Shown here: in pieces, positions 1 through 10,021 of the stretch | Numbering within the stretch: position 1 is the first letter of the stretch | Layout of the letters: each line of letters begins with the position of its first letter | Origin: Saxidomus purpurata | Lineage: Eukaryota; Mollusca; Bivalvia; Venerida; Veneridae | Reading direction: 5' to 3' | Assembly: GCA_022818135.1 (NCBI GenBank) | Contig: JAFMSR010000005.1 | Coordinates: forward strand, 37,173,996 to 37,237,995 | Length of the DNA stretch: 64,000 nt | Program-made: the position numbers and the translations under genes | The notes under the pieces: generated by a model | Told to the model about the DNA's origin: nothing | The model's input: the letters and a program-made list of their open reading frames with translations, nothing else | Database searches by the model: none

Positions 1-199
1 ATTAGTACAAACTATAATGTGGTGACGTCATATCCGGAAAAACAAATTTTTTCTTAACGTCAAAACAAAAAGTGATAAAAAATTATTAATTACAACAAAT
101 CACCCCGAAAATTGGCAAAAAACATATCAAACGGAAGAAAATAATTCAACATTTCCGAAGATATAACTTTACCCGCTTACAATTAAAATTAAAGTAATT

Positions 200-857
200 A
201 TGCAGGAAAATAGAATTTCGCTCGTCAACGAAGAACCGGAAGTTCAGATTTCAACGGAAAAAAGGAAATATAGTCTTATCGAAAAGAGGGCAATAGAGAA
301 GAAACTGGATGCAACGGAGCGCAGTGAAGTTGAAATTACATACACCGGAGGAGGTATTAAAATTTGTTTAAATACTGGGGCGTATGAATTTCTCAGATTA
401 TCTGCAGAACAGTTTTATTCCAGTGATGATAACCAGTACTGCTATCAAATAATTCATGTTACAGATCAGAAAGGGCATAATGTAGAAACAAAGTACAAGG
501 TTACGTGTGGTAAGACGCATATGTACACGTTAAATATGTACCATACTCGATCATCATGTCTGGTTAACGGGAAACATGTACAGCGGTTCATGGAGAACGA
601 TTTGCCATTAATAATCAGCAGCATTGAGAAAAGTCTCGGAGATGGAAATGCATCTATAAAAGAAGTAAATGCGAAGCTTAAATTGCTGCTTACACAGTAT
701 AAAAATGAGCAGGAATTGAAAACCACGTGTGATAAAAATACAGTTAGCCCTAAACTTTCTGTACAGCCAGCCGGAAATCTTATCAGCCCAAAACACACCA
801 ATTTCTGAGACACCGAAAAGAGACAGAACTCTGATAATAGGTGATTCAATAGTAAAG
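200..857 (+). pseudogene. LINE ORF1 fragment running into an esterase (SGNH) start, frameshifted
   Basis: An open frame of 202 codons starts at the ATG at 200 and stops at 806-808. I see no named domain in its body; a YHTRSSCLVNGKHV stretch near residue 115 resembles, from memory, uncharacterised ORF1-like proteins common in mollusc genomes. Reading one base over from about 798, the sequence continues past the stop as TPKRDRTLIIGDSIVK (810-857); the GDS is the block I motif of SGNH/GDSL hydrolases. ORF1 proteins of CR1/L2-type LINEs are known to carry an esterase of this class, so I infer a LINE ORF1. The frame is shifted near 800, and just after GDSIVK the sequence jumps to what looks like a LINE 3' tail, so most of the esterase, the endonuclease and the reverse transcriptase are deleted. 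A low-copy host gene is the alternative; the adjoining tail argues against it. Confidence 0.6.
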
Positions 858-945
858 GTTTTTGTTTCTTTACTTTGAAGGCCATATTGAAAATTAGAAT
901 ATATGTTTTCATATGTCTAAATGTGTAACCTTCGGTAAATAAAGC

Positions 946-1000
<55 letters not shown>

Positions 1001-1002
1001 TT
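858..1002 (+). repeat. LINE 3' end with AATAAA and (TTA)n tail
   Basis: A short AT-rich stretch leads to AATAAA at 938-943 and then an uninterrupted run of TTA units to about 1001. Non-LTR elements of the CR1/L2/RTE type often end in short tandem repeats of this kind instead of poly-A. It directly follows the truncated ORF1, which makes the whole 200-1002 block one internally deleted LINE copy. Confidence 0.6.
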
Positions 1003-1376
1003 GCTTTACTTATAAATTTAAATATTACCGGTAATTTAAATGTATTCATACTTAAATGTGACGTGTGAAGAATGCGAGCAACACTCGCGTTAAACAACCC
1101 GCCCAATTTTGCACAAGGAGACATTAGTCCCTTCATTATTTGGCAGAAGCGGACATAATCAATTTTCAGTCTTCAAAGCTTAAAATTGATTTAAAATCAT
1201 CATAGCGTAATATCACCTGGTGACAAGCTTGTCTGTCGTGATGAAACCACTCCAATCCCTCTAATCCCACCTTATACAGATGCGATTCACCCTCGAGCAT
1301 TGCTACAGAACATGTTTCTAATATTATTATTATTATTATTAATTAATTAATTTGTTCACTTCATGACGTTTAAGTG
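1003..1376. other. Non-coding stretch, no gene seen
   Basis: No coding signal. It holds an (ATT)n microsatellite at about 1321-1342 followed by AATTAATTAATT. The last 30-40 bp before 1377 align with 25761-25795 on the other strand, so the outer end of the inverted duplication lies near 1345. Confidence 0.6.
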
Positions 1377-1382
1377 ATTTAC

Positions 1383-2180
1383 TATGGCAAGCGAAATGCA
1401 CATTAATTCTTTAAACTATAGGTCCAACTGCTAAACCCATAGTTTAACACCTCTTAAACCCCTAGTTTCAGGCGCCGTTTGCACATCAATTCTTAAACCG
1501 TGGTTCAAAGTCTTAAAACGCAGTTTAAAGTCTGTTAAACCCATAGTTTAAGAGACGACCAATCAAATGAGCTGAAACCCCGGTCCAAAGTGTCACGTGA
1601 CTCGTCAAAACGACAATTGCATACATATTTACTTCAAACTGTGGTTCAAGACATTAATCCAGGGTTTCACGCGCCAAATGCACATTCAATCTGTTAAACC
1701 CCAGATTCAACTCTTAAACCCATAGTTTCACATTAATTCTTAAACCGTGGTTTAAAGTCCCAAAACGTAGTTTAAAGTCTGCCAAACCCATAGTTTAAGA
1801 GACGACCAATCAAATGAGCTGAAACCCCGGTTTAAAGTGTCACGTGACTCGTTAAAACGACAATTGCATACATATTTACTTTAAACTGTGGTTTAAGACA
1901 TTAATCTAGGGTTTTACGCGCCAAATGCACATTTAATCTGTTAAACCCTAGATTTAACTCTTAAACCCATAGTTTCAGGTGCCGTTTGCACATTAATTTC
2001 TTAAACCGTGGTTTAAAGTCTTAAACCATAGTTTAAAGTCTGTTAAACCCATAGTTTAAGAGACAACTAATCAAATGAGCTGAAACCCCGGTTTAAAGTG
2101 TCACGTGTTCTGCCAAACCCCTAGTTTAAGAGACAACCAACCAAATTAGCCGAAACCACAGTTCAAAGTATCACGCGACC
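1383..2180 (+). repeat. Left terminal inverted repeat, three-unit version
   Basis: Contains three units of about 250-260 bp plus a partial fourth; the landmark GCTGAAACC recurs at 1571, 1818 and 2079 (diverged at 2149). Each unit is packed with imperfect palindromes of the form AAAC-N4/5-GTTT and a CACGTG. The right repeat has only two units, so the left end has expanded by unit duplication. The outermost unit (1383 to about 1735) carries many T-to-C changes relative to all other copies. Confidence 0.88.
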
Positions 2181-2525
2181 TTCCACCGTGACGCGTGGAA
2201 TCTGTGTGTAAACATTCACAACATGACATAGGCTGTCAAAAAACAACTCCTTGGTCACTATTTATATGCTATCTTCGGATGTAATTCAGGGGACCTTTGT
2301 AACATAACAAGCAACCGTTCATAAAACATTTCAGCGCGTGGCGCAAACATGTAATTTTATTCATTTATTTGTTTATTTAGTTATCACACGGACCTATATA
2401 CACATGGATTGGCAACTCTCGTATCTTCTATACAAGTTCAACCTTTTTATCGCGGATGGCGAGATTTTAGCATCGATGGAGAATATCCGAGGTTTGCCGA
2501 AATCGGAAACTCCCAGCGTCCACCT

Positions 2526-2906
2526 GTCCTCCATCTTGAAAAATAATCAAATTTAATCGTGTCTTCTTCAATATTTATGACTCAATAGTTTTGTTTTTTT
2601 CTTTAAGTAACATCAGTCTCATTCCAACCTTATCTGTTTTTCGTAATGCGTACAGTAACTTTTATCGATTTTGTATGTTGAAAATTTTGTCAGCGTGATG
2701 TAGAATGAAGCTTCTCGCCGTCCTCCATCTTGGAACGTATCGGGGAAAAACGTAAACAATAAATCAAATTGAATCGTGTCTACTTCAATATGTATGGCTC
2801 AATAGTTTGTATTTTTCTTTGTTTAGACAAATTTTGTCTTATTCCAATCTAATCTTTTTTCATAAGGCGTAACTGTTATCGATTTTGTTTGTTGAACATT
2901 TTGTCA
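2526..2906 (+). repeat. Tandem duplication (about 190-bp unit, 2 copies) inside the transposon
   Basis: GTCCTCCATCTTG at 2526 and 2720 begins two copies of the same stretch, each continuing through AATCGTGTCT, a TATGACTCAATAGTTT-like stretch and ending near TTTTGTCA (2693, 2906). Divergence is moderate. A separate sequence, TAAACATTCACAACATGACA, also occurs twice in the interior, near 2211 and 3091. Confidence 0.75.
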
Positions 2907-3664
2907 AGTCTGGCGGCACCTGCCGAATATCACAAATCGCAGAACATGTTTCTTTGCGTGAGCCCAAATATATAGTTTATTACGGACGATATGGATCTAC
3001 ACGTAGTACTGGTTCGATCCAGAAACAATGGTTATAGGTAAACTGCCCGTAAATGAAAAGCTAGAGGCACTTATTTTGTATTTACAATTAATAAACATTC
3101 ACAACATGACATAGGCTATCGTCTGTATAATGCATCGGTCAATCATACGACGCAAAACGTAAATTTAAACCAAATTAGAAAACGTGTTTTCCACAGATCA
3201 TGGAATGTTTGAGAGGTATTTTATTATGTCTTACTAAACCTAGTAAAAGTAATGCTGTACAGGCTTCAATGATACTATTTTTCTATTTGCTATTTATCTT
3301 GTATAATTACTAGTATGTGAGCTTTAGGCAAGTTTAGTTTTTAGTAATTGACCATTATGTATTAGACCGTTCTACTTGTGTTCGAGTCCCGCGGTTCCGT
3401 GATCCTGAAAACTTAACTTAAGGGGTTAAGTAGTATAGGATTCTTAGACTGATACTTACCAGGAACAATGGGTAGGCAAGGACATGACTGTATATACAGA
3501 TAAACCTGTGATAAAGACCACCTCCAAATAGAGACCACCCTATGAATAAAGACCAGCAGGGAGATCGCCGTGCACTATTGATATATTATACTCTTGTATA
3601 AATTTTTTGTGCACAACGTGAGCTTTAAGAATATAAGTCAATAACAAAGGGATTATTTGCAATT

Positions 3665-3810
3665 TGACAGTTTTCGACCAAATGCTGTATTTTCGACCAC
3701 ATGTCGTAGTCTTGTCTTTGACAAACTGTCGTATTAGACCAACTATCTTATTCGGCGAAGTGTCGTAGTCGACGAAATGTCTTTCGGCGAAATGTCGTGC
3801 ACCGCATAGA
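3665..3810 (+). repeat. Short degenerate repeats of a TCGACNAAATGTCGTA type
   Basis: Five or six imperfect copies of a roughly 20-25 bp phrase (CGACCAAATGCTGTAT, CGACCACATGTCGTAG, GGCGAAGTGTCGTAG, GACGAAATGTCTTTC, GGCGAAATGTCGTG) follow one another inside the transposon interior. Nothing coding is seen. Part of a dispersed repeat is the likeliest explanation. Confidence 0.5.
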
Positions 3811-4635
3811 ATCGAGTATTCCTACCGACCATGTCTCTTTATGTGAGAAAATTGTTAGTTTCAAACGGAGAAGAGAAGTCTAGTACTGGTGCTTAGCAGA
3901 AACAATGTTTAGGTAAACTGCCCGCTTGTTAAAATGACTAGCAGCCCCCATAGTAACATGATGCCATGCCGTTACATAGTGGCGCTGTGACCAAATTTAT
4001 TAATTCAGTTGCCTGTTTGTATATAAAGTGAAGTTTAATTTCGGATTCGCTCGATCATTTCCGGTTTCGTATGAGAAATTAAAGTCTATGATATATGTTT
4101 TTTTGTACATACATTTTTTTCGGAAATGTAGTTTTTTTCATATACTGTAACCTGTCATACTAGGACCGTGTAACCAAATATTCTTATTTAACATCCGAAA
4201 TATTGCAAATTGTCAAATAATCAAACAGGTAAGACAACATACTTCTAATGTTTTACAACAGCCTGCTAATGGCAGGCCTAGATGAACAATTGTCAAAGTG
4301 ATATGCAATTTATTATAACAAATATACAATCAATTTCAAGTCTTTGTGACCGTTGATTTTTCACGAGGGTGTCAGATCAATGTTTCTTTAAAAAAAAATG
4401 GGTTAAAACGCATATATAAAGAAATATTGTGTTGAATAAATGAATGGATAAAAAAACAAGTTTACGCTTTGCGCTAATCTTTTTTCACATCCAAAATGAT
4501 TACTTTTAGATATTGTCCAAATAATTGTTTATAATGTATAAACTAAATCAAATTTAAAATGCGAAATTAAAAATTTATCAAATACAGATTTTCTACACGT
4601 ATATCATTCGTTATTATATTAGTGCGTCAAGTAGT

Positions 4636-5125
4636 GTGTCATGTGACACTTTAAACCGGGGTTTCAGCTAATTTCATTGGTTGTCTCTTAAACTATGGGT
4701 TTAACAGACTTTAAACTACGGTTTAAGACTTTAAACCACGGTTTAAGAAATTAATGTGCAAACGGCACCTGAAACTATGGGTTTAAGAGTTGTTAAACTA
4801 TAGGTTTAAGAGTTAACTGAATTAATGTGCATTTGGCGCGTAAAACCCTAGATTAATGTCTTAAACCACAGTTTAAAGTATTATATGTAAAACATCGTTT
4901 TAACGAGTCACGTGACACTTTAAACCGGGGTTTCAGCTCATTTGATTGGTCGTCTCTTAAACTATGGGTTTAACAGACTTTAAACTACGGTTTAAGACTT
5001 TAAACCACGGTTTAAGAATTAATGTGCAAACGGCACCTGAAACTAGGGGTTTAAGAGGTGTTAAACTATGGGTTTAACTGTTAAACCTATAGTTTAAAGG
5101 ATTAATGTGCATTTCGCTTGCCATA
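4636..5125 (-). repeat. Right terminal inverted repeat, two-unit version
   Basis: Reverse complement of the left repeat. I count about 14 AAAC-N4/5-GTTT palindromes here, for example AAACCGGGGTTT, AAACTATGGGTTT and AAACCACGGTTT, often only 20-40 bp apart. The regular array looks like repeated binding sites for a transposase or accessory protein (inference). It is nearly identical to 40660-41173, the right end of the second copy. Confidence 0.9.
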
Positions 5126-5131
5126 ATTTAC

Positions 5132-7531
5132 CATATATTCTATAAGAACGGTTTAAAAGACTTTGTTCATATTCAAATCTAAATCATCTGAATGAGAGAT
5201 ACACAGACACATCCTGAGTGCTATCATCGTCCTTGTTTGACTAAAGAAGCGGAACAACTGTGGTACGCAGAAAATAACAGTTAAAGAGTTAAATCTCTTT
5301 TACTTCATGCTTATAATAATTGTATAGTACATCTTATATTTGCATTTGTGTAGAGAATTTTGTTCAGGGAAATGATAGAATAATGTTAAAATATTTTGAC
5401 CCTTTCACGTTTCAGTCATGTGATTTTTGTATTTACTACAATAAAATACTAGTACATATAAGTCAATATCATATGGTACTGCCTGTGGCTTCTACGAACT
5501 TCGGTATGGTGATTAATAGAAATCTGTAACCTTAGCATACAATTGATGGAACGTTATATTTGTCTCATTTCAGTGGAATGGAGTGTTGTGGCAATTCGCA
5601 CGACGGTTTTCATGGGATATGAGCTACCGTACAAGCGTTTCTATCTACATTTCCTAAAACATGCTTCATATGGATCGCTTAACAAAGATTTCTGCCACCA
5701 AAGCGTGTATCGCTGCATAAGCTATTGTAAAACTGATGGGATTTCGTTTGGTTATTGTTGCATTAGCATCACTTTCATTTGCCGACATCTTCAAACGTGT
5801 GTGTCTTATTTATTAGGTTTAAACCGATAATCGCTAAACAAGTAAAATAAAACAAGTCATGTTGCTCGCGACTCCTAAAGGAAATTGGCCAATACTAATG
5901 TCTTGTAATAACATATTACATGTACATGCCTCTCATTTTTAACCAGGCTTACAGCCAATAGGTATATCATATATTCCAAAATTGAGTGCATTTAACACAC
6001 TGTAACCGTGTCACAGACTTTCGGAAACAAATGTTGCAATTTTAAGTCTTGTAGTGTATGGTTATACTGAAAATCTTCTATCACTGTATATATAAGAGCA
6101 ATACTTAAGTGTAGACAAATACCAAAAATCGTTGACATTAATGCAACAATGATTTGATTTGTTTTATTTGTTTACAGATTGAAAACAGATTTCTAAACAT
6201 GAATTGGTTTATATACTTTATAATCACAATAATTCAAGAGACAAACCTTTGAAGCGTTTAGCGTATGAAATTCTAGCGTTGGTTAGGCGCTATGCAGAGA
6301 GTCAGGATTTAAACCTTTGTAGAATTGGTGCACTGTCCCGTCGCGGGCAGATTGAAGCTCTCGGGCTTATTCAAGTAACTAATGTATATATATCTACTTG
6401 TCCACGATAATGAAATTTCAAAGCTACAGTGCCATAAGCTACAAGGCCATTAGAGTTCCTTTTTTAGTATCACTAGTGACTCACTACATAGTCGAAGAAT
6501 GTTTTAGTACTAAGCCGACGTTATCATTCCGGTACTCAAAACAACTTCACCGCCGGCTGAAAGGTCATTTTCCGGTACTTGAAATAAGCAAATTTAAATA
6601 ACACGGATACATTGACCATTAACGTTGTTTCTCGTGCTTAATTTCGTTTATGTTATGTTGATCAATGCCGTGCTTGTACATAAACTTGGAAGGTAGGGCT
6701 TCTCAGCGTTCTTCGTCATTTGACAAGGTTCCTTAGATTGTAATTTCTGAAATCTCATCTGCTGGATACTCCGAGGACGACACTCACATCAGAATATGAT
6801 CATCATTCATTATCATTGATTATATAACGATTCCTCAACCACAGTATGGACTATATACGACAAAAGGAGGAGAATTTCAAAACACCATATCATTTTTCAG
6901 TTTTATTAATTTGTTATATCTCAACAGCAGCAATCGTGTGTCAGTTACCCGTAAACTTTTTTAATTTTGTGATTGACATGTTTGATTTCATGCAGAGAAA
7001 TTTTCAATTTTTGATTGAAATTGTTCTGAGGTAGACATTAATGTGTGATGGTATGAATCAGTTAAGTTACTGGGGGGGGGGGGGGCGAAAATGTTTCAAA
7101 CAAGCGTATTTAAACCTACTTGTAAGCTATCTCGAAAGAAATATAGGTATCTATTGCTCTAAAAGTATAAACTTACTGTTAATTCAGTTGTATTGCTGGA
7201 AACGTATTGTTTGATATTACATGTACGTACATTGTTTGAATGATATTAGTCGTTCACAAATAACCATTTTAGATTAAGTATGTCAAATGCCACAAAGTAC
7301 ATTTTATCAGAATAACATGAAAATTTCATGTACAAAGTGAAAAAAATGGAAACTCTTGACCAGTGAAAAATGTAAAACGTTTCTCCGAGAACCAGCGTCA
7401 AATATATTTGGTTACTGGTTGGTCATTAAATGTATATCTAAACCGACGGCATCTTATCTTGTCGCCGATTGGAATAAAAACAATACATGAACACAAATGA
7501 CAAGGATCACGTGTGAGTAAAATGAACTTTG
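5132..7531. other. Inverted-duplication arm 1, 3' flank of the XKR gene
   Basis: No convincing gene. Most of this stretch aligns in reverse with 23194-25760: for example 6846-7034 with 23746-23955, 6398-6601 with 24141-24386, and 5250-5300 with about 25610-25660. Many indels separate the arms, in contrast to the near-identical coding part. A G14 run lies at about 7073-7086, followed by CGAAAATG. Short ORFs here do not hold up as genes, although two have partly conserved frames in both arms. Confidence 0.8.
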
Positions 7532-10021
7532 TTAAATAATCATTTCACACGAAGATTCACTCGTACCATCTTTATCATTGTCTGTAGCTGCGAGGTATTC
7601 ACGGAGTGGTTTACCGGATAAACCTGGTACTGTTACAAACTCTGTCGGTGTATTTCGCGATGAACCGTGTTTTCCTAAATCAGTTTTATGCGTGTCCCTC
7701 ACTACTTTAGCATGAATGGGCTCGTCCCTTCTGCATTTATGTGTCGAGTCACTCCAGTCGCTGACCGGTGTATTTCTTGGAAAAGCGGAATCTTCCGAAT
7801 CACTGAATGTAACATAACTGCTTCCTTTTCTCTCCACCAGCGATAAGAAATCACCGGAAGACTTATTCGGGTATACTTGGTTTTCATCAATTGAAGTATC
7901 GGCTACCGACGAAGAATAATCGGCTTTAAATGTCAAATTACTTTGCTTTCTAACTGGCATATTGATCTGGCGATGATTTGTTTTTGAGGTAGAATCAATA
8001 ATTCTTATCATCTCTCGTCTTTTTTGACGTGAACAAGCTTTTTCATACTTGTGTGAACTTACTCTGTCTCCTTCGTGTAAGTCTTTGGAATTTGGCACAT
8101 GTTTCCTTGATCTGTTAGCACTATATGATGAACTATATTCGCGCCGTTTCTTTTTAGTAACTTTAAGTTGTCTTTCCTCCGGGATTTTGTAACGAAGTGG
8201 AATTCTATCACGATTCGGAAAGTTCCTTCTAGATTCTTCCGGACTGGACTGATTATGTCGCATAAATGCGCAAATGGTACAATCTGTTGAATCTGACGCC
8301 GTTGAGTAGGCAGGCTCTATCTTTTTTCTGGCAACCAACCGTTTTTTAGCAAGCACAGTCACTGGAAGCTGATAATTATCCAACGTATGGTCAGTTGTAT
8401 AACCGTCCGAAAAGAAACTGGTATCATGGTCTTTCTTAATTAACGAATTTAAAATGTCTATTTTCTTGGGATGTTTGGTGTCGTCTGCAACATTTGTGTT
8501 CTGTTGAATTAGATTATCCCAGCTGTCAGTAAGGAGACGCGTGCGGCTACTGACTAGACTCAGTGCATCCATGGCAGACAACTGTGATAATATTGTGTCT
8601 GAATTTTGGCGCCAATCTTTGTCATACACGCCACTTCCGCTGGAAATAGAATCTGCATCTGTCATTCTAGCGATGCTTGAATCGGAATCGAAGAAACGCT
8701 TATGAGTATACGTACCAGAGGCTTGAATGGCAGTATACTGCTTGCTCTCAACAGTTCTGATACTTTCAAGGTCAGTATCTCTTATTTGCCAGTGTTCTCC
8801 TGAAGAATTTAACAGCTGAGCATTGGATTCACTCTCCGAATCAATGAATTTGTCTTGTAAAATATTTTTGAAGTACTGACCGTTAGAAACAGCGTTTTGA
8901 TATTGTGAAATATAGCCTGCACTGAAAGGTCTTTGCATCTTGATACTATGCTTTGAACACAAACTTAATTTACAATTAATGCAGCCATCAGTTTCATAGA
9001 TGTGTTCTTTTTCTGCATCGAACAATGGAGTTGTCTTGAAGCACTTCCGGTACAATATGAGAGAGACCATTCCCATGATAAACGCACACGCAGCAATAAA
9101 CAAAATTGCGTTCTTGTGAAACATTGCTGTGTAATCTTCCGCATGTAAGTACCACACCAGTGTCAATAGAATATTCTCAAGGCACATGACAAGGTAATAA
9201 AATGTTAGTCTGTAGGTCGTGTGTTCTTCGTCGAGGTTTATGAAACAGAAGACGTAAAGGTACGACAACATTAGATTCACTAGAATTTTAAATGATTTCG
9301 GCGAACAAAGTTTGTCAAACATACCAAAGTTCGTGCACAGACAAATGAATATAACTAGTCCGTGCAGGCCAAGCATTAAGAATATCCAGTAAAAATATAA
9401 TGAAGCAAACAAAGTTAGGCACAGAATCCGTGAAATAATCTCTCCACCTCGCCAAATCAGACGACAAATTCCACCGGAAATGGTGTTATATGAACGTTCG
9501 TACTCGTCGTGTCTTTTTGTGATCCGGAACGAGGCAAGGAACCAGCATGTCCCTGTAAACGTTAGTACAACCGTTGCAATAAATTCCCAGTCTGTTACTT
9601 TGTAATGAAGAATAATGAATGACTGAACGGATAAAAGAGGTAACAAAAACAAAAATGTAAACACGAGATGCAAATATCTCAAGTGGTTTTGTTTCTCCGT
9701 TCGATGGTTTGGTTCTACTTCACGGAAAACAGTCACGTGTCTCCATAAGAATCCAAGCTGGAGAATGTGAAGGATTGCTAATCCAACCGTCAACTTCACG
9801 GAAACTTTTTCTCGCTTTTCCCACAACAGCATTATTGCTGATACCAAATGATATATAATGATCGAAAAAAGAAATATTCCTAGATATGGCAAAAACCATG
9901 GTTTCAAGTCTTTGTCCACTCGTAGAACATTCACAAATATTCCATTTATCACCAGTAATCCAATGTACAAACTTGCCGAAAATGCCAAAAGCAATCCGAA
10001 ACGAATATCGTGGAACACCAT
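7532..10021 (-). CDS. XK-related (XKR) multipass membrane protein, complete copy
   Basis: A single 829-codon frame. An in-frame TAA seven codons upstream supports the ATG at 10021, and a TTTTCAG 3' splice-like site at about 10083 suggests a 5' non-coding exon further upstream. Residues 1-330 are hydrophobic, with about 8-10 membrane segments (near 8-30, 43-66, 76-95, 117-138, 145-165, 195-228, 245-261, 272-291, 303-323). They match the XK-related family: LQLGFLWRHV (87-96), an ASFRITKRH stretch near 163 and LYVFCFINLDEEHTTYR (255-271). Family members are plasma-membrane proteins; several vertebrate ones (Xkr4, 8, 9) scramble phospholipids after caspase cleavage. From about 335 the protein is a polar, Ser/Asp/Arg-rich cytoplasmic tail of nearly 500 residues, far longer than usual. 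I see no strong caspase site. An inverted partial copy lies at 21514-23193. Confidence 0.9.
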   Translation of the reverse strand: MVFHDIRFGLLLAFSASLYIGLLVINGIFVNVLRVDKDLKPWFLPYLGIFLFSIIIYHLVSAIMLLWEKREKVSVKLTVGLAILHILQLGFLWRHVTVFREVEPNHRTEKQNHLRYLHLVFTFLFLLPLLSVQSFIILHYKVTDWEFIATVVLTFTGTCWFLASFRITKRHDEYERSYNTISGGICRLIWRGGEIISRILCLTLFASLYFYWIFLMLGLHGLVIFICLCTNFGMFDKLCSPKSFKILVNLMLSYLYVFCFINLDEEHTTYRLTFYYLVMCLENILLTLVWYLHAEDYTAMFHKNAILFIAACAFIMGMVSLILYRKCFKTTPLFDAEKEHIYETDGCINCKLSLCSKHSIKMQRPFSAGYISQYQNAVSNGQYFKNILQDKFIDSESESNAQLLNSSGEHWQIRDTDLESIRTVESKQYTAIQASGTYTHKRFFDSDSSIARMTDADSISSGSGVYDKDWRQNSDTILSQLSAMDALSLVSSRTRLLTDSWDNLIQQNTNVADDTKHPKKIDILNSLIKKDHDTSFFSDGYTTDHTLDNYQLPVTVLAKKRLVARKKIEPAYSTASDSTDCTICAFMRHNQSSPEESRRNFPNRDRIPLRYKIPEERQLKVTKKKRREYSSSYSANRSRKHVPNSKDLHEGDRVSSHKYEKACSRQKRREMIRIIDSTSKTNHRQINMPVRKQSNLTFKADYSSSVADTSIDENQVYPNKSSGDFLSLVERKGSSYVTFSDSEDSAFPRNTPVSDWSDSTHKCRRDEPIHAKVVRDTHKTDLGKHGSSRNTPTEFVTVPGLSGKPLREYLAATDNDKDGTSESSCEMII

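Larger units (their letters stand above)
1377..5131. mobile_element. Long-TIR non-autonomous DNA transposon with 6-bp target duplication
   Basis: The element occupies 1383-5125 (3743 bp). Its ends are inverted copies: left TATGGCAAGCGAAATGCACA, right the reverse complement ending CGCTTGCCATA. Perfect ATTTAC repeats flank it (1377-1382 and 5126-5131). The paralogous arm of the inverted duplication lacks the element: at 25750-25790 the two flanks are directly joined, with one GCATAT (25761-25766) where the target duplication lies here. The interior (about 2180-4636) has no significant ORF, so it must depend on an enzyme from elsewhere. Superfamily unknown: a 6-bp duplication is seen in Polinton, IS3EU and some Dada elements, but the TA-starting ends match none that I recognise. 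A second copy ends at 41173. Confidence 0.9.

Noticed and set aside
466..912. 148-codon minus-strand ORF
   Set aside because: Antisense shadow of the LINE ORF1 fragment.
2338..2556. 72-codon ORF inside the long-TIR transposon as a transposase remnant
   Set aside because: Starts with a non-ATG codon, overlaps a tandem repeat and shows no catalytic motif.
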